DNA from: Kocuria tytonis
GTDB taxonomy: Bacteria > Actinomycetota > Actinomycetes > Actinomycetales > Micrococcaceae
NCBI RefSeq assembly: GCF_003226895.2
Contig: NZ_PNJG02000006.1
Span: forward strand, 1 to 64,000
Direction of reading: 5' to 3'
Length of the DNA stretch: 64,000 nt
Shown here: one piece after another, positions 1 to 8,087 of the stretch
Numbering within the stretch: position 1 is the first letter of the stretch
Layout of the letters: each line of letters begins with the position of its first letter
Position numbers and translations under genes: made by a program
The notes under the pieces: model-generated
Told to the model about the DNA's origin: nothing
The model's input: the letters and a program-made list of their open reading frames with translations, nothing else
Databases searched by the model: none

Positions 1-614
1 GCCCCCCCCCCCCCCCCCCCCCCCCCCCCGGGCAGGGGCCAGTCCTCGGGGCAGGGCCAGAACCGGATGTGGTGGCGCTGCGCGGCGTTGCCGTCCACCT
101 CCTGCTGGTAGGCGAACTCCTGGACCTTCCCGAAGAGCAGCAGGGGGCTCACGGGCGCCTCGGGGTAGGACCTGCGGGTCACGGAGGACTTCACGATCCC
201 CCACCCCAGGGTGATGGGATCCGCGAGGGTCCACCCCGCCGCCGTCATGGCCGAGTGGATCTACTCCTCCGAGCCGTTCACGGCCAGGTTCACGGGGTCC
301 CCCAGCAGCCCGTCCGGTGTCACGGTGCGCCCGATGAGGTAGGAGGGGACGTAGATGGCGGTCAGGGTGCGGTGCAGGCGCGGCAGGGCGAGGTACGCCA
401 TGAGCGCCCAGAACACGATGCTGTAGCCGATCAGGGTCCACGCGTTGCCCGCGCTGCGCAGGATCGCCGCCGCGAACACGAAGATCAGCACCATCACGAC
501 GCCGAAGAAGATGTTCTCCACCACGTCCATGCCCAGCCCGGCGCGCCGCCCCTGGACCTCCTCCGGTGGCCGCCGGTATTCCGCGGGCTGCCGCGGCGAT
601 TCGTACCTCTTCAT
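1..614 (-). pseudogene. LssY C-terminal-domain-like membrane protein, interrupted by an amber stop
   Basis: From ATG 614 the frame encodes 117 residues: a short cytoplasmic N-terminus, two membrane segments at about residues 31-78, and the start of a conserved domain ending Asn-Gly-Ser-Glu-Glu. A TAG at 261-263 then stops it. Beyond the stop the same frame continues with family-like sequence (Ile-His-Ser-Ala-Met, later Pro-Glu-Ala-Pro-Val-Ser-Pro-Leu and Leu-Phe-Gly) to the poly-G tract at the window edge. One base change from CAG (Gln) to TAG explains the break. The LssY_C family assignment is from remembered motifs. No strong ribosome binding site is seen at 614. The intact 117-residue piece could still be made. 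Function in this family is unknown. Confidence 0.6.
2..29. repeat. 28-base cytosine homopolymer
   Basis: An uninterrupted run of 28 C lies between a G at position 1 and a G at position 30. On the minus strand it is a poly-G run inside the reading direction of the broken LssY-like gene, straight after a Trp-Pro-Leu-Pro-Gly stretch. It may be a real slippage-prone tract or an assembly artefact near a sequence join; the sequence alone cannot decide. Confidence 0.9.
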
Positions 615-930
615 GGTGTGACCGTTCCCGGGGGTGAACCCGTGCTGCGTGCCGGAGGACCCGCGGTGGTCACCGCACCGGGTGCGGACGCCCACGCCAG
701 GCCCCGGGTCCGCACCGTCCCGCGCACCCGAGGCGATCCTAGGCGACCCGTGGTCCCGTTCGGGAGGACATGGGCGCGGCACGTCTGCCACGCACCGGGG
801 CCCGCACCCGGTGGGCGGCGCGCGGTGCCCGCGGGGACGATGCACCCCAAAGTGGGGGCGGAGAAGACCCCGCTCCCCCGAGAACCGGCGGATAGCATGG
901 AAAAGTACATGATGCCGTCGTGTAGTTCTC

Positions 931-947
931 ATCGCCTCCGAGGCGAT
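931..947. promoter_or_regulatory. 17-bp palindrome upstream of hydrolase 1
   Basis: ATCGCCTC-C-GAGGCGAT is a perfect inverted repeat with a one-base centre, about 60 bp before the hydrolase start at 1007. A second copy of the half-site, GAGGCGAT, sits at 730-737 in the same intergenic region (615-1006). A TAGCAT at 893-898 could be a -10 element. This looks like a repressor operator, but no regulator gene is adjacent. The rest of this 392-base gap shows nothing recognisable. Confidence 0.4.
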
Positions 948-1006
948 CGGTGTGGGGTCACCGGGGAACCGGGATGCGCGGCATCACGATCATGGGGGAG
1001 ACATCT

Positions 1007-2761
1007 GTGCTGACGTATTCACGCCTGGGCCGCTCGTTGCGGCCCACGCGCAACAAGACCACGAGTGACACCACGGCCGGAGTCTCGCACGGCTGGGTGC
1101 CCGCGGGGGAGCGCTGGATCGCCGTAGACGTCCACGAGCCGGCCCTGCCTGCCCGGGGGGCCACGGTGGTGCTTGCCGCGCCCCCGGGACGCGAGCGCGT
1201 CACGATGACCCGCACGGTGGTGCACACCGCCCGTGCGCTCGCCGCGGACGGCTGGCGGGTCGTGCGCTTCGACTGGTCGGGCACGGGGCAGAGCCCCGCG
1301 CACATCGACGCCACCGACGCGCAGCTCTGGGCCGAGGACCTGCGCGTGGTGCGTGACTGGGCCGGTCAGGGCGAGCCCGTGAGCGGAGTGGGCTTCAGCC
1401 TCGCGGGTGCCCTGCTCGCCGCGGACGACGACGCCGGCTGGGCGCACCGGCTCGTGCTCGCCCCGGTGTCCGGCAAGCAGTGGCTGCGCCACCAGAGCGC
1501 GTTGCGCCGCATGGCCGGGGCGGACCTGCCGCCCCGGATCACGGACGGCACCGAGCTCATGGACCTCCACCTGACCGCCACCGGCGCCGCCTCGGTCAAG
1601 GCCGTTCCCGCGCCCACCGCGGACGGGTCACGACGGATCGAGCTGCTGGACGAGGCGCAGACCGGTCCGCTCCCGCTCGACGTCCACCCGCGGGCGGCCA
1701 CCGTTCCCGACCGGGTCACGAGTGCTGTGGTCCAGGCCGTGGGCGCGCAGGCACCCGCCCGCGGCTCGGAGACACGGTCGGCGGTCCGGGAGCCGTCCCC
1801 CGCTCAGGACATCACGGTGGACGTCGACGGCGCCGCCGTGCGCCTGCGCCGCACCACGAACGGGAGCGCGCAGCGCCCCGCCATCATCACCGAGCCGCTG
1901 GACCGCGCGCCCGCGGCACCCGGGCTGGCTCTCGTGTCCCCGGGTTCCGACGTCATGGAGGCCGCGGGCGGGCTGTGGTTGCGCACGGCACTGCTGGCTT
2001 CCGCGCGGGGCGCCGTGTGTCTGCTGGCCGAGCGCTCGGACACCGGGGAGCTCGTGTACGACCACGCTCCGTGGAACACCAACCCGTACGCCCGGCACAC
2101 CGTGGTGGAGTGCCGGGAACTCCTCGAGCACATCGGGCAGCTCACGGAGGGTCCCCTGTTCGCCGCCGGGATCTGCCTGGGCGCCTGGGGACTCGTGGCG
2201 TGCGCCCGTGAGCTGCCCGCCGAGCTCGCGGGCCGCCTGACGCTGTACGTGATCAACAACATCGGCTGGCAGCGGGCGCCGCTGCGCTACTGGCGCCAGG
2301 GGGTGCGCAGCGGTCCGCTGGCTCCCCGGCTGCCGGGAGAAGACGCACCCGCCCCCACCGAGGACGCCGCCGCGGCACCCACCGGATCCACCGGGCGCTC
2401 CCTGCGCCGCGTCCTCACCACGCACGTGGGCAACGCCGCACGCACCGTGGTGCGGGGAACGCGAGCGCGCGCCCACGAGGCGTCACCCCGCGTCAACGCG
2501 CTCGCGGCGACCCTGGGGATCATCGACGTGCCGCACCCCGCGCTGCGGCAGCTGAGCCGCATTCCGGGGCTCACCGTCAACGCCGTGTTCGGTCCGGCGG
2601 ACGCCGCGCACTCCAACGCCACCCCGGGACGCACGGGTCCCCGGTCGGCGATGCTGCTCCTGGAGCCCCTGGACCACTCGGTGTTCGCCACCGCCTCCCG
2701 GAACACGCTCACCGAGTACGTGGTGGGCGAGGTCACGGGGCGGGCGGCCGCCGCTCGCTGA
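1007..2761 (+). CDS. Two-domain alpha/beta hydrolase (paralogue of the gene at 11202-12875)
   Basis: 584 residues from GTG 1007, chosen because GGGGGAG at 995-1000 is well spaced; in-frame starts upstream (950) lack such a site. The N-terminal half has Trp-Ser-Gly-Thr-Gly at about residue 90 and a serine elbow Gly-Phe-Ser-Leu-Ala-Gly near 130. The C-terminal half has an elbow with cysteine, Gly-Ile-Cys-Leu-Gly-Ala, near 389, and Leu-Asp-His-Ser near 555, as in dienelactone-hydrolase-type enzymes. A low-complexity linker (about 205-265) separates the halves. No signal peptide is visible. It faces the minus-strand operon and shares a terminator with it. Its substrate is unknown; a role in acyl or aminoacyl transfer or hydrolysis in the same pathway is inferred. 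Confidence 0.8.
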   Translation: MLTYSRLGRSLRPTRNKTTSDTTAGVSHGWVPAGERWIAVDVHEPALPARGATVVLAAPPGRERVTMTRTVVHTARALAADGWRVVRFDWSGTGQSPAHIDATDAQLWAEDLRVVRDWAGQGEPVSGVGFSLAGALLAADDDAGWAHRLVLAPVSGKQWLRHQSALRRMAGADLPPRITDGTELMDLHLTATGAASVKAVPAPTADGSRRIELLDEAQTGPLPLDVHPRAATVPDRVTSAVVQAVGAQAPARGSETRSAVREPSPAQDITVDVDGAAVRLRRTTNGSAQRPAIITEPLDRAPAAPGLALVSPGSDVMEAAGGLWLRTALLASARGAVCLLAERSDTGELVYDHAPWNTNPYARHTVVECRELLEHIGQLTEGPLFAAGICLGAWGLVACARELPAELAGRLTLYVINNIGWQRAPLRYWRQGVRSGPLAPRLPGEDAPAPTEDAAAAPTGSTGRSLRRVLTTHVGNAARTVVRGTRARAHEASPRVNALAATLGIIDVPHPALRQLSRIPGLTVNAVFGPADAAHSNATPGRTGPRSAMLLLEPLDHSVFATASRNTLTEYVVGEVTGRAAAAR

Positions 2762-2778
2762 CGCCGCCGGTCCCCCAC

Positions 2779-2816
2779 GACAGGTGCCCCGTGCCGCTCG
2801 GCACGGGGCACCTGTC
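2779..2816. terminator. Bidirectional hairpin terminator between convergent genes
   Basis: A perfect 17-bp stem with a GCTC loop lies in the 69-base gap between the stops of hydrolase 1 (2761) and the GH2 gene (2831). There is no long T run on either side, as is common in high-GC actinobacteria. Confidence 0.85.
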
Positions 2817-2830
2817 CGGGTTCGCGGGAC

Positions 2831-5800
2831 TCACACGGGATCGACGGCGGTGGCGGGGACCGCCAGTGCCCGCACCCGCGTGGCGGCCCGCACCGCGCGG
2901 GTGACGTCCCCGCTCACCGGGAGGTGGACGGTTTCCCCCGGCAGCACGTGGACGTAGCCGTCCTCGGCCACGGCGTCCACGGGGAGGTCCAGGGCCACGA
3001 AGCGCGCGAGTCCCTCCGCCGTGACGGCCACCGCCCATGCCTCCGAGCCGCTGTCCGTCACCGAACCACCGTCTGCCCCCGGGCCACCGGCTGCCGCCAA
3101 GTCACTAACCGCCTCCGGGCCACGGTCGTGCCGGGTGCGGCCGTCCGGCAGCTCGGCTGCGGTGCCGCTCCCAACCGCGGGGCGGCGCACCCACCGGGCG
3201 CTCAGTCCCGGATCGGCGGGGTGGTTGCGCCGCGGGCCACCGCTGAGGTGGACGTCCCGCGCCAGGAGGCGGCCCTCCCGGTCGAGCAGGTGCGCGGAGA
3301 CCCCCTCGTACTCCCGCTCCCCGAAGCCGTACGCGTGGTCGAGGTCCCGGAACGTGCCGTCCGCGAGGTCCGCGCGGATCCTCAGCTCGCCGTGGGCGGG
3401 GACCGTGACGGGCACGTCAAGCGGATCCTGGCACCCACCCCGCACCGTGGCCACGGTCAGCCGGAGCGTCGCCGTGAGCGGTTCGGGGGCGTCGTTCCAC
3501 ACGTGCACGGGCAGACCGTCCCCGCCCGCGGGCACGAAGCACACCGCCACCGGCGCGCAGGCGCGGCGCATCCCGTACCACGCGGCGGTGGGCCGCCCGG
3601 TCACGTCCAGCACGCCCCAGCCGGCGCCCGGCGCGGTGGAGACCGCCGAGAGCACCAGGGCCCCCCGGCACGCGGAGCCGGCGCCGCGCCACTGCGCGAA
3701 GGTCCGCTGGAACACGTGGGCCAGGGCGGCGCGCTCGTACTCCAGCCGCCGCGCGTGATCGTTCGGCGGCTCCTGCGGTGCCGGGCGCGCGGGGGTTGCC
3801 AGGCCGGCGTCGGGATCGCTGTCCCGGTCCAGGAACAGCCTGTGGACGTAGCTCAGGGTGGTGTCCTCGAAGGTCCACGCCGCCCCGGGATCGTGCGCGA
3901 GACCGCGCCGCCACGCGGCGGCGGAGTCCGCGCCGTCGAGCGGCCCCTCCGTGCCGAACTGCGCGCGCACCACGACCGGCTCGGGCGGCACGGCGAAGGC
4001 CAGCGCCTCCGCGGCGAAGCGCACCCCTCGGGTCACGGCGTCCTCGAGCGGGCGGCCGTAGGCGCCCACCCCGAAGTAGTGGGACACCCCGTCCGCCGCG
4101 TCCACGGGCGAGCGCCGCGGGGGCTCCGCGGACGACGCCGCCCGCTCCCCCGCCGGGCGCGCGTCACCGCTCGGTGCGCCGGAGGGTCCCGGTGTGCGAT
4201 CGGAGGGCTCAGGCCGGGAGCCGTAGGGTTCCGGTGCGGGGTCGGAGGAACCCGGCACGGCACCGGGATGGTTCGGCGCGGCACCCGGGCGGGCCGACAT
4301 GGCACCCCCATGATCCGACGCGGCACCCGGGTGGTCCGGTACGTCGTCGGGGAGGCGCTGCGCGGCCCCGGGGTCGCGGTCCGCGGCGTCGGCGACGTGC
4401 CGTGCGGCGTCGTGGGCGCGCTGCGCCGCATCCAGGTGGGCGTCGGAGCAGGGTGAGGACGGGACCACCACCACCTGGGCGCCGGCCTCCCCCACGGCGG
4501 TGGGAACCTCGTGCAGGAGGATCTCCGGGACCCACTGCTGCGCGGGTCGTCCCGCGAGCACGGGGGCCTGGATCACCTCGGTGCCGCCGGAGATCACGGC
4601 GGTGGAGGGATGGGCCGCGAGGCGTGCGGCGAGGGCGCGGACCTCGTGCCGCAGTTCGTGGCGCCACTGCGGGTCGTCAGGCGGGTCCAGGGGTCCGAGT
4701 GGGACGTCCTGCCACACCATGAGCCCCAGTCCGTCGCAGGCCCGGTGGAAGTCCTCGGTCTCGTGGCAGCCGGTGCCGGGAATCCGGAGCATCGTGGTTC
4801 CGGCATCCCGCAGCCGGTGGAGCAGCTCCCGGGTGCGCTCCGGGGCGGCGGCCACCTCGAAGGGGTCCGCTCCCGGCCACACCGCACCCCGGGCGAACAC
4901 GGGGACGTCGTTGACCCGCAGCGCCAACCCCTGCAGGTTGTCGTTGCGGGGTTCGGCGGTGACGGTGCGGAAACCCACGAGGAACCCGTGCTCGGTGTCC
5001 CCGGCTGAGACCCGCACCCGGTAGAGGTTCTGCTCCCCCATCCCGTGGGGCCACCAGAGACGGGGGTCCGGCACGGTGAGATCCGCGCCGTACACCACGG
5101 CCTCGCGTCCGTCCACGGCTGCGGGGTCGTCCATCGCAGCCGTCTCCGTGGGCCCAATGATGCTGAGATTTCGCGTGGTGCGCTCGTGTGGGGCCGCTGC
5201 TCCGGCCGCGAGTCCCCCGGTGCCGGAGGGACCGACGGGGTGCGTGCTCACGCGCACCGTCGGCGGGGTGGCGGGCGCGGCGCCGGGCGGCGCGGTCCAG
5301 CGCACCGTCACCACGCCGTCACCGTTCTCTGCCACCCGGGTGCGGACCGCCACGGCGGGGTCCACCGGCCGGCGTGCTGCCACGGCGGCCGGACGGACGG
5401 CGGCGGAGATGTCGGCCGCGGTGGTCTGTGCGGGCCCAGCAGGTGCCGGGGCCACGGCGTCGTCCGCGCGCACCGTAAGCCGGGCAGGCACCGGGGCGGT
5501 GGCGTCCGGGTGCGCCACGGGCCGCACGTCGAGACCACCCCACGGGCCCAGGACCTCGCGCGCGCCGGGCCAGTCGATGGAACCCGTGAGCGGGGTCCGG
5601 CGCCAGCGCATGGAACGGTCGGCGACCAGTGGGGACAGCCACCGGGCACGCGGTTTCCGCGGAACCGGGATGCTGGTGGTGGGCAGGATGCGCAGCGTGA
5701 TCCCGCACTCGCCGGCGGGCAGCTCCACCGTGACGTTCCACGGCGCGAACGCGGTGTCCGAGGCGTGGACCTCGCGGCCCGCCACGAGCAGCCGCGCCAC

Positions 5801-6070
5801 GGTGGCCACCCCCGCGGAGGTGAAGCGGTGGGGACCGCCCGGGGTGTGCACGCGCGTGCGGTACTCCCACACGGTGTCCGGGGTGGCCGCGTCCAGAACC
5901 GGGTCCACGGCGCTCTCGCCGAGGGCGTCACGGAGCGCGCCGGAGACGGTTCCGGGAACGCGCGCCGCGATGCCGCGGGTCAGGGGCCCGTCCGGCTCCG
6001 CCCCGGGGTCGCTGCGGTGCAGCGTCCACGAGGCGCGGGCCAGCGGGTCGGGCTCGGGCGCGGGCGTCAT
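2831..6070 (-). CDS. Glycoside hydrolase family 2 (beta-mannosidase-like) protein
   Basis: 1079 residues; the last gene of the operon. The ATG at 6070 overlaps the DUF1839 stop (ATGA). It has the GH2 order: an N-terminal galactose-binding-like domain, immunoglobulin-like domain, then a TIM barrel with 'VNDVPVFARGA' and 'VWQD'. The acid/base glutamate appears present as Gly-Gly-Thr-Glu near residue 494, where mannosidases usually have Gly-Asn-Asn-Glu. The nucleophile motif, normally Ser-Glu-Phe-Gly, reads Ala-Gln-Phe-Gly near 703, so activity may be altered or lost. A Pro/Ala/Gly-rich insertion of roughly 100 residues (about 555-660) is unusual. No signal peptide is seen, so it probably acts in the cytoplasm. 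Family confident; substrate unknown. Confidence 0.8.
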   Translation of the reverse strand: MTPAPEPDPLARASWTLHRSDPGAEPDGPLTRGIAARVPGTVSGALRDALGESAVDPVLDAATPDTVWEYRTRVHTPGGPHRFTSAGVATVARLLVAGREVHASDTAFAPWNVTVELPAGECGITLRILPTTSIPVPRKPRARWLSPLVADRSMRWRRTPLTGSIDWPGAREVLGPWGGLDVRPVAHPDATAPVPARLTVRADDAVAPAPAGPAQTTAADISAAVRPAAVAARRPVDPAVAVRTRVAENGDGVVTVRWTAPPGAAPATPPTVRVSTHPVGPSGTGGLAAGAAAPHERTTRNLSIIGPTETAAMDDPAAVDGREAVVYGADLTVPDPRLWWPHGMGEQNLYRVRVSAGDTEHGFLVGFRTVTAEPRNDNLQGLALRVNDVPVFARGAVWPGADPFEVAAAPERTRELLHRLRDAGTTMLRIPGTGCHETEDFHRACDGLGLMVWQDVPLGPLDPPDDPQWRHELRHEVRALAARLAAHPSTAVISGGTEVIQAPVLAGRPAQQWVPEILLHEVPTAVGEAGAQVVVVPSSPCSDAHLDAAQRAHDAARHVADAADRDPGAAQRLPDDVPDHPGAASDHGGAMSARPGAAPNHPGAVPGSSDPAPEPYGSRPEPSDRTPGPSGAPSGDARPAGERAASSAEPPRRSPVDAADGVSHYFGVGAYGRPLEDAVTRGVRFAAEALAFAVPPEPVVVRAQFGTEGPLDGADSAAAWRRGLAHDPGAAWTFEDTTLSYVHRLFLDRDSDPDAGLATPARPAPQEPPNDHARRLEYERAALAHVFQRTFAQWRGAGSACRGALVLSAVSTAPGAGWGVLDVTGRPTAAWYGMRRACAPVAVCFVPAGGDGLPVHVWNDAPEPLTATLRLTVATVRGGCQDPLDVPVTVPAHGELRIRADLADGTFRDLDHAYGFGEREYEGVSAHLLDREGRLLARDVHLSGGPRRNHPADPGLSARWVRRPAVGSGTAAELPDGRTRHDRGPEAVSDLAAAGGPGADGGSVTDSGSEAWAVAVTAEGLARFVALDLPVDAVAEDGYVHVLPGETVHLPVSGDVTRAVRAATRVRALAVPATAVDPV

Positions 6071-7149
6071 TCCCCGGAACCGAGGGCGCGGCGCACGGCG
6101 GCCATGCCGGCGTCGTAACCGGTCACGAACGCCTCGGCGGACGCGTCGATGCGCGGCGTGCGGCCCCGTGCCACCCGGGCGAGCTGGAACTGCAGGGTCT
6201 TGGCCGCCGCCGCGGCGGTGTCCAGGGACTCCGCGGCCTCGAGCAGCGTCATGATCCCGAGGTCACCGGGCCACTGCTCGGCGCCCTCCGCGAGGTAGCG
6301 GCACGCGTGCGCCGCCAGTCCCGCGGTGAGTCCCGCCTGGCGGGTGGTGGCGAAGGAGTAGACGTGGAAGTAGTCCATCCCCCGCTCCGCGATCACGGGC
6401 AGCTCGTCGCGGATCGCCGCGGTGAGCCGGCGGGCCGGGCTCTCGGCCGGTGCGCGCCGCACGTGCGCGCGCGCCAGCTCCACACCGTGGCGCCACAGCT
6501 CCTGCGGCGCCAGACGGTGCATCCCGTCCAGGCGGACCAGCTCCACGTACGGGAACGGCACCATCCCGGACCGCGCTCCCGGGCCCAGCGTGTTGTCCAG
6601 GTCCGCGCCGGAGAGGACGTGCACGCCGTCGTTGTGCAGGTACACGAGCTCACCGGCCGCGGGGTCCAGGCGCAGCGGGACGATCGAGGTCTTGGAGTGC
6701 TGCATCCCGTACGAGACGCCCTCGGTGTCCGGGAGGTGGTACGCGTCCACCTCCACGATCAGGGCGTCCCCGCGGGACATGGCGCACTGCAGGTGCTCGC
6801 ACAGGGGACGCCACGTGTCGTACTCCCCCACCATGAGCCCGTAGAGCTCCTCGATGTCCTCCTGGCGGGGCTTCAGGAACTCCCACTGGTCCCCCAGGAA
6901 GTCGGCGCTGAACGCGGCCGCCAGCATGGGGACCGGGTCCAGACCGAGAACCGCGGTCAGCCCGATCCACACGTCCATGTAGCAGTTGGTGGGTGACCAC
7001 GGTTCCGCGGGATCGTGCAGCACGGACCGGGGTGCGTCCGCCGCGGTGAGCGACTCGCACCCACGCACGGCCAGGGTCCCGGTGCCGAACGGGCGACCGC
7101 CGAACTCCCTGGCCGGCGCGTCACTGCGGTTCTCGGTGAGTGCGGTCAT
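6067..7149 (-). CDS. DUF1839 family protein (possible carrier-protein-dependent acyltransferase)
   Basis: 360 residues from ATG 7149, which overlaps the ligase stop (ATGA). DUF1839 proteins are known as genomic partners of amino acid:carrier-protein ligases. Near the N-terminus is Ser-Pro-Thr-Asn-Cys-Tyr (Cys56); then 'EVDAYHLPD' (Asp135, His138) and His151 in 'MQHSK', followed by a Tyr-Leu-His-Asn-Asp segment. I find this Cys ... Asp-x-Tyr-x-Leu-Pro ... His order similar to BtrH-type acyltransferases, which move an acyl group from a carrier protein to an aminoglycoside. That similarity is my own reading and untested. If right, this protein would move the aminoacyl group from the carrier protein to its acceptor. 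Confidence 0.82.
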   Translation of the reverse strand: MTALTENRSDAPAREFGGRPFGTGTLAVRGCESLTAADAPRSVLHDPAEPWSPTNCYMDVWIGLTAVLGLDPVPMLAAAFSADFLGDQWEFLKPRQEDIEELYGLMVGEYDTWRPLCEHLQCAMSRGDALIVEVDAYHLPDTEGVSYGMQHSKTSIVPLRLDPAAGELVYLHNDGVHVLSGADLDNTLGPGARSGMVPFPYVELVRLDGMHRLAPQELWRHGVELARAHVRRAPAESPARRLTAAIRDELPVIAERGMDYFHVYSFATTRQAGLTAGLAAHACRYLAEGAEQWPGDLGIMTLLEAAESLDTAAAAAKTLQFQLARVARGRTPRIDASAEAFVTGYDAGMAAVRRALGSGE

Positions 7150-8087
7150 GACAGACCCAGCTCCTGGCGCACGGAGGCGGGCCACGCGGCGACGTCGAAA
7201 CCGTGCTTCGCGGCGAGCGCCAGTGCCACGCGCTCCAGACCGAAGCCGAAGCACGCGGAGTGGGCCACGGCGCCGTCGGCGGTGTGCAGGTCGAAGGCCT
7301 CCCCGAAGTGCTCCTCGTGCAGGTTGGCCGAGGCGATCGCCGTGGGGTGGCCCGGGTAGACCTCCGTGAGGATCTCGAACTTCAGCTGCGCCTCGCGCTG
7401 ACCCGCGCTGAGCAGCTTGCCCGCGCGGCCGAAGAACGGGTCGTTCGCGGTGTCCGCCTCGACCGTCAGGCCCAGTGCACGCAGCAGGTCCGTGCCCGCG
7501 GCGAGCCACTTCTCGCGGTGCTCGTCCGCCTCCTGCGGGGTGCCGAGGCGCACGGCCTCGAACATCCGGAAGGTCACGAAGCGCATGGGGTCCGGGCTGG
7601 GCTCGTGGCGGTAGCACTCGCCCATGAGCTCGAACACGGTGCCGTCCACCTGCGAGCCCTCGAGGTACGCGTACAGCGGGTGGCACACCGCCGGGACCAG
7701 CGCGTGGCCGGCCGGCGAGAGCTCGCCCGACCAGTCGCCGCCGTCCTCGTACATCGAGAGCAGCTTGCGGTGGGCCTTGTTGTCCCCCTCGAACGCGGAG
7801 ATCGTGCCCAGCAGCTGCGGGAAGGAGGCCACGTAGTCCGTGCGCTCCAGCAGCCGCGTGCCGTTGACCGGTGGGAAGCGCAGCCGCCGCGTCCCCGCCT
7901 CCGGGGAGAGCTCCGCCGCGATCCTGCGGGCGGCCGCCGCGATGCCCTGCACCACGTCCTCGGCCTGGGGCCCGAGCCCGTTCACGCCGTCGCCCAGGGT
8001 GGGCAGCAGCCAGTCGTTGGCCTCGAGGCCCGCGCGGAACGTGTCCTGCTGGGTGGCGAGGTCCTGGTGGGTGTCCATGATGGTCAT
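7146..8087 (-). CDS. Amino acid:[carrier protein] ligase (class II aminoacyl-tRNA synthetase homologue)
   Basis: 313 residues from ATG 8087, with GAGGGG just upstream and an ATGA overlap with the dehydrogenase stop. It is a class II synthetase catalytic core related to atypical archaeal seryl-tRNA synthetase, without the N-terminal tRNA-binding domain. Motif 2 is Glu-Cys-Tyr-Arg-His-Glu at 157-162 and motif 3 is Gly-Phe-Gly-Leu-Glu-Arg at 281-286. Cys135, Glu177 and Cys279 are placed as the zinc ligands of this family that bind the amino group of the substrate. Known relatives adenylate glycine or alanine and pass it to the phosphopantetheine arm of a carrier protein instead of tRNA. The partner carrier protein is two genes upstream. 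Confidence 0.9.
   Translation of the reverse strand: MTIMDTHQDLATQQDTFRAGLEANDWLLPTLGDGVNGLGPQAEDVVQGIAAAARRIAAELSPEAGTRRLRFPPVNGTRLLERTDYVASFPQLLGTISAFEGDNKAHRKLLSMYEDGGDWSGELSPAGHALVPAVCHPLYAYLEGSQVDGTVFELMGECYRHEPSPDPMRFVTFRMFEAVRLGTPQEADEHREKWLAAGTDLLRALGLTVEADTANDPFFGRAGKLLSAGQREAQLKFEILTEVYPGHPTAIASANLHEEHFGEAFDLHTADGAVAHSACFGFGLERVALALAAKHGFDVAAWPASVRQELGLS

Noticed and set aside
69-1013. 314-codon plus-strand frame
   Set aside because: Runs antisense to the LssY-like gene and through the intergenic region; composition Arg/Pro/Gly-rich with no family features.
7150-7686. N-terminal extension of the DUF1839 frame
   Set aside because: It overlaps the ligase gene in another frame; the ATGA overlap at 7146-7149 fits the operon pattern.
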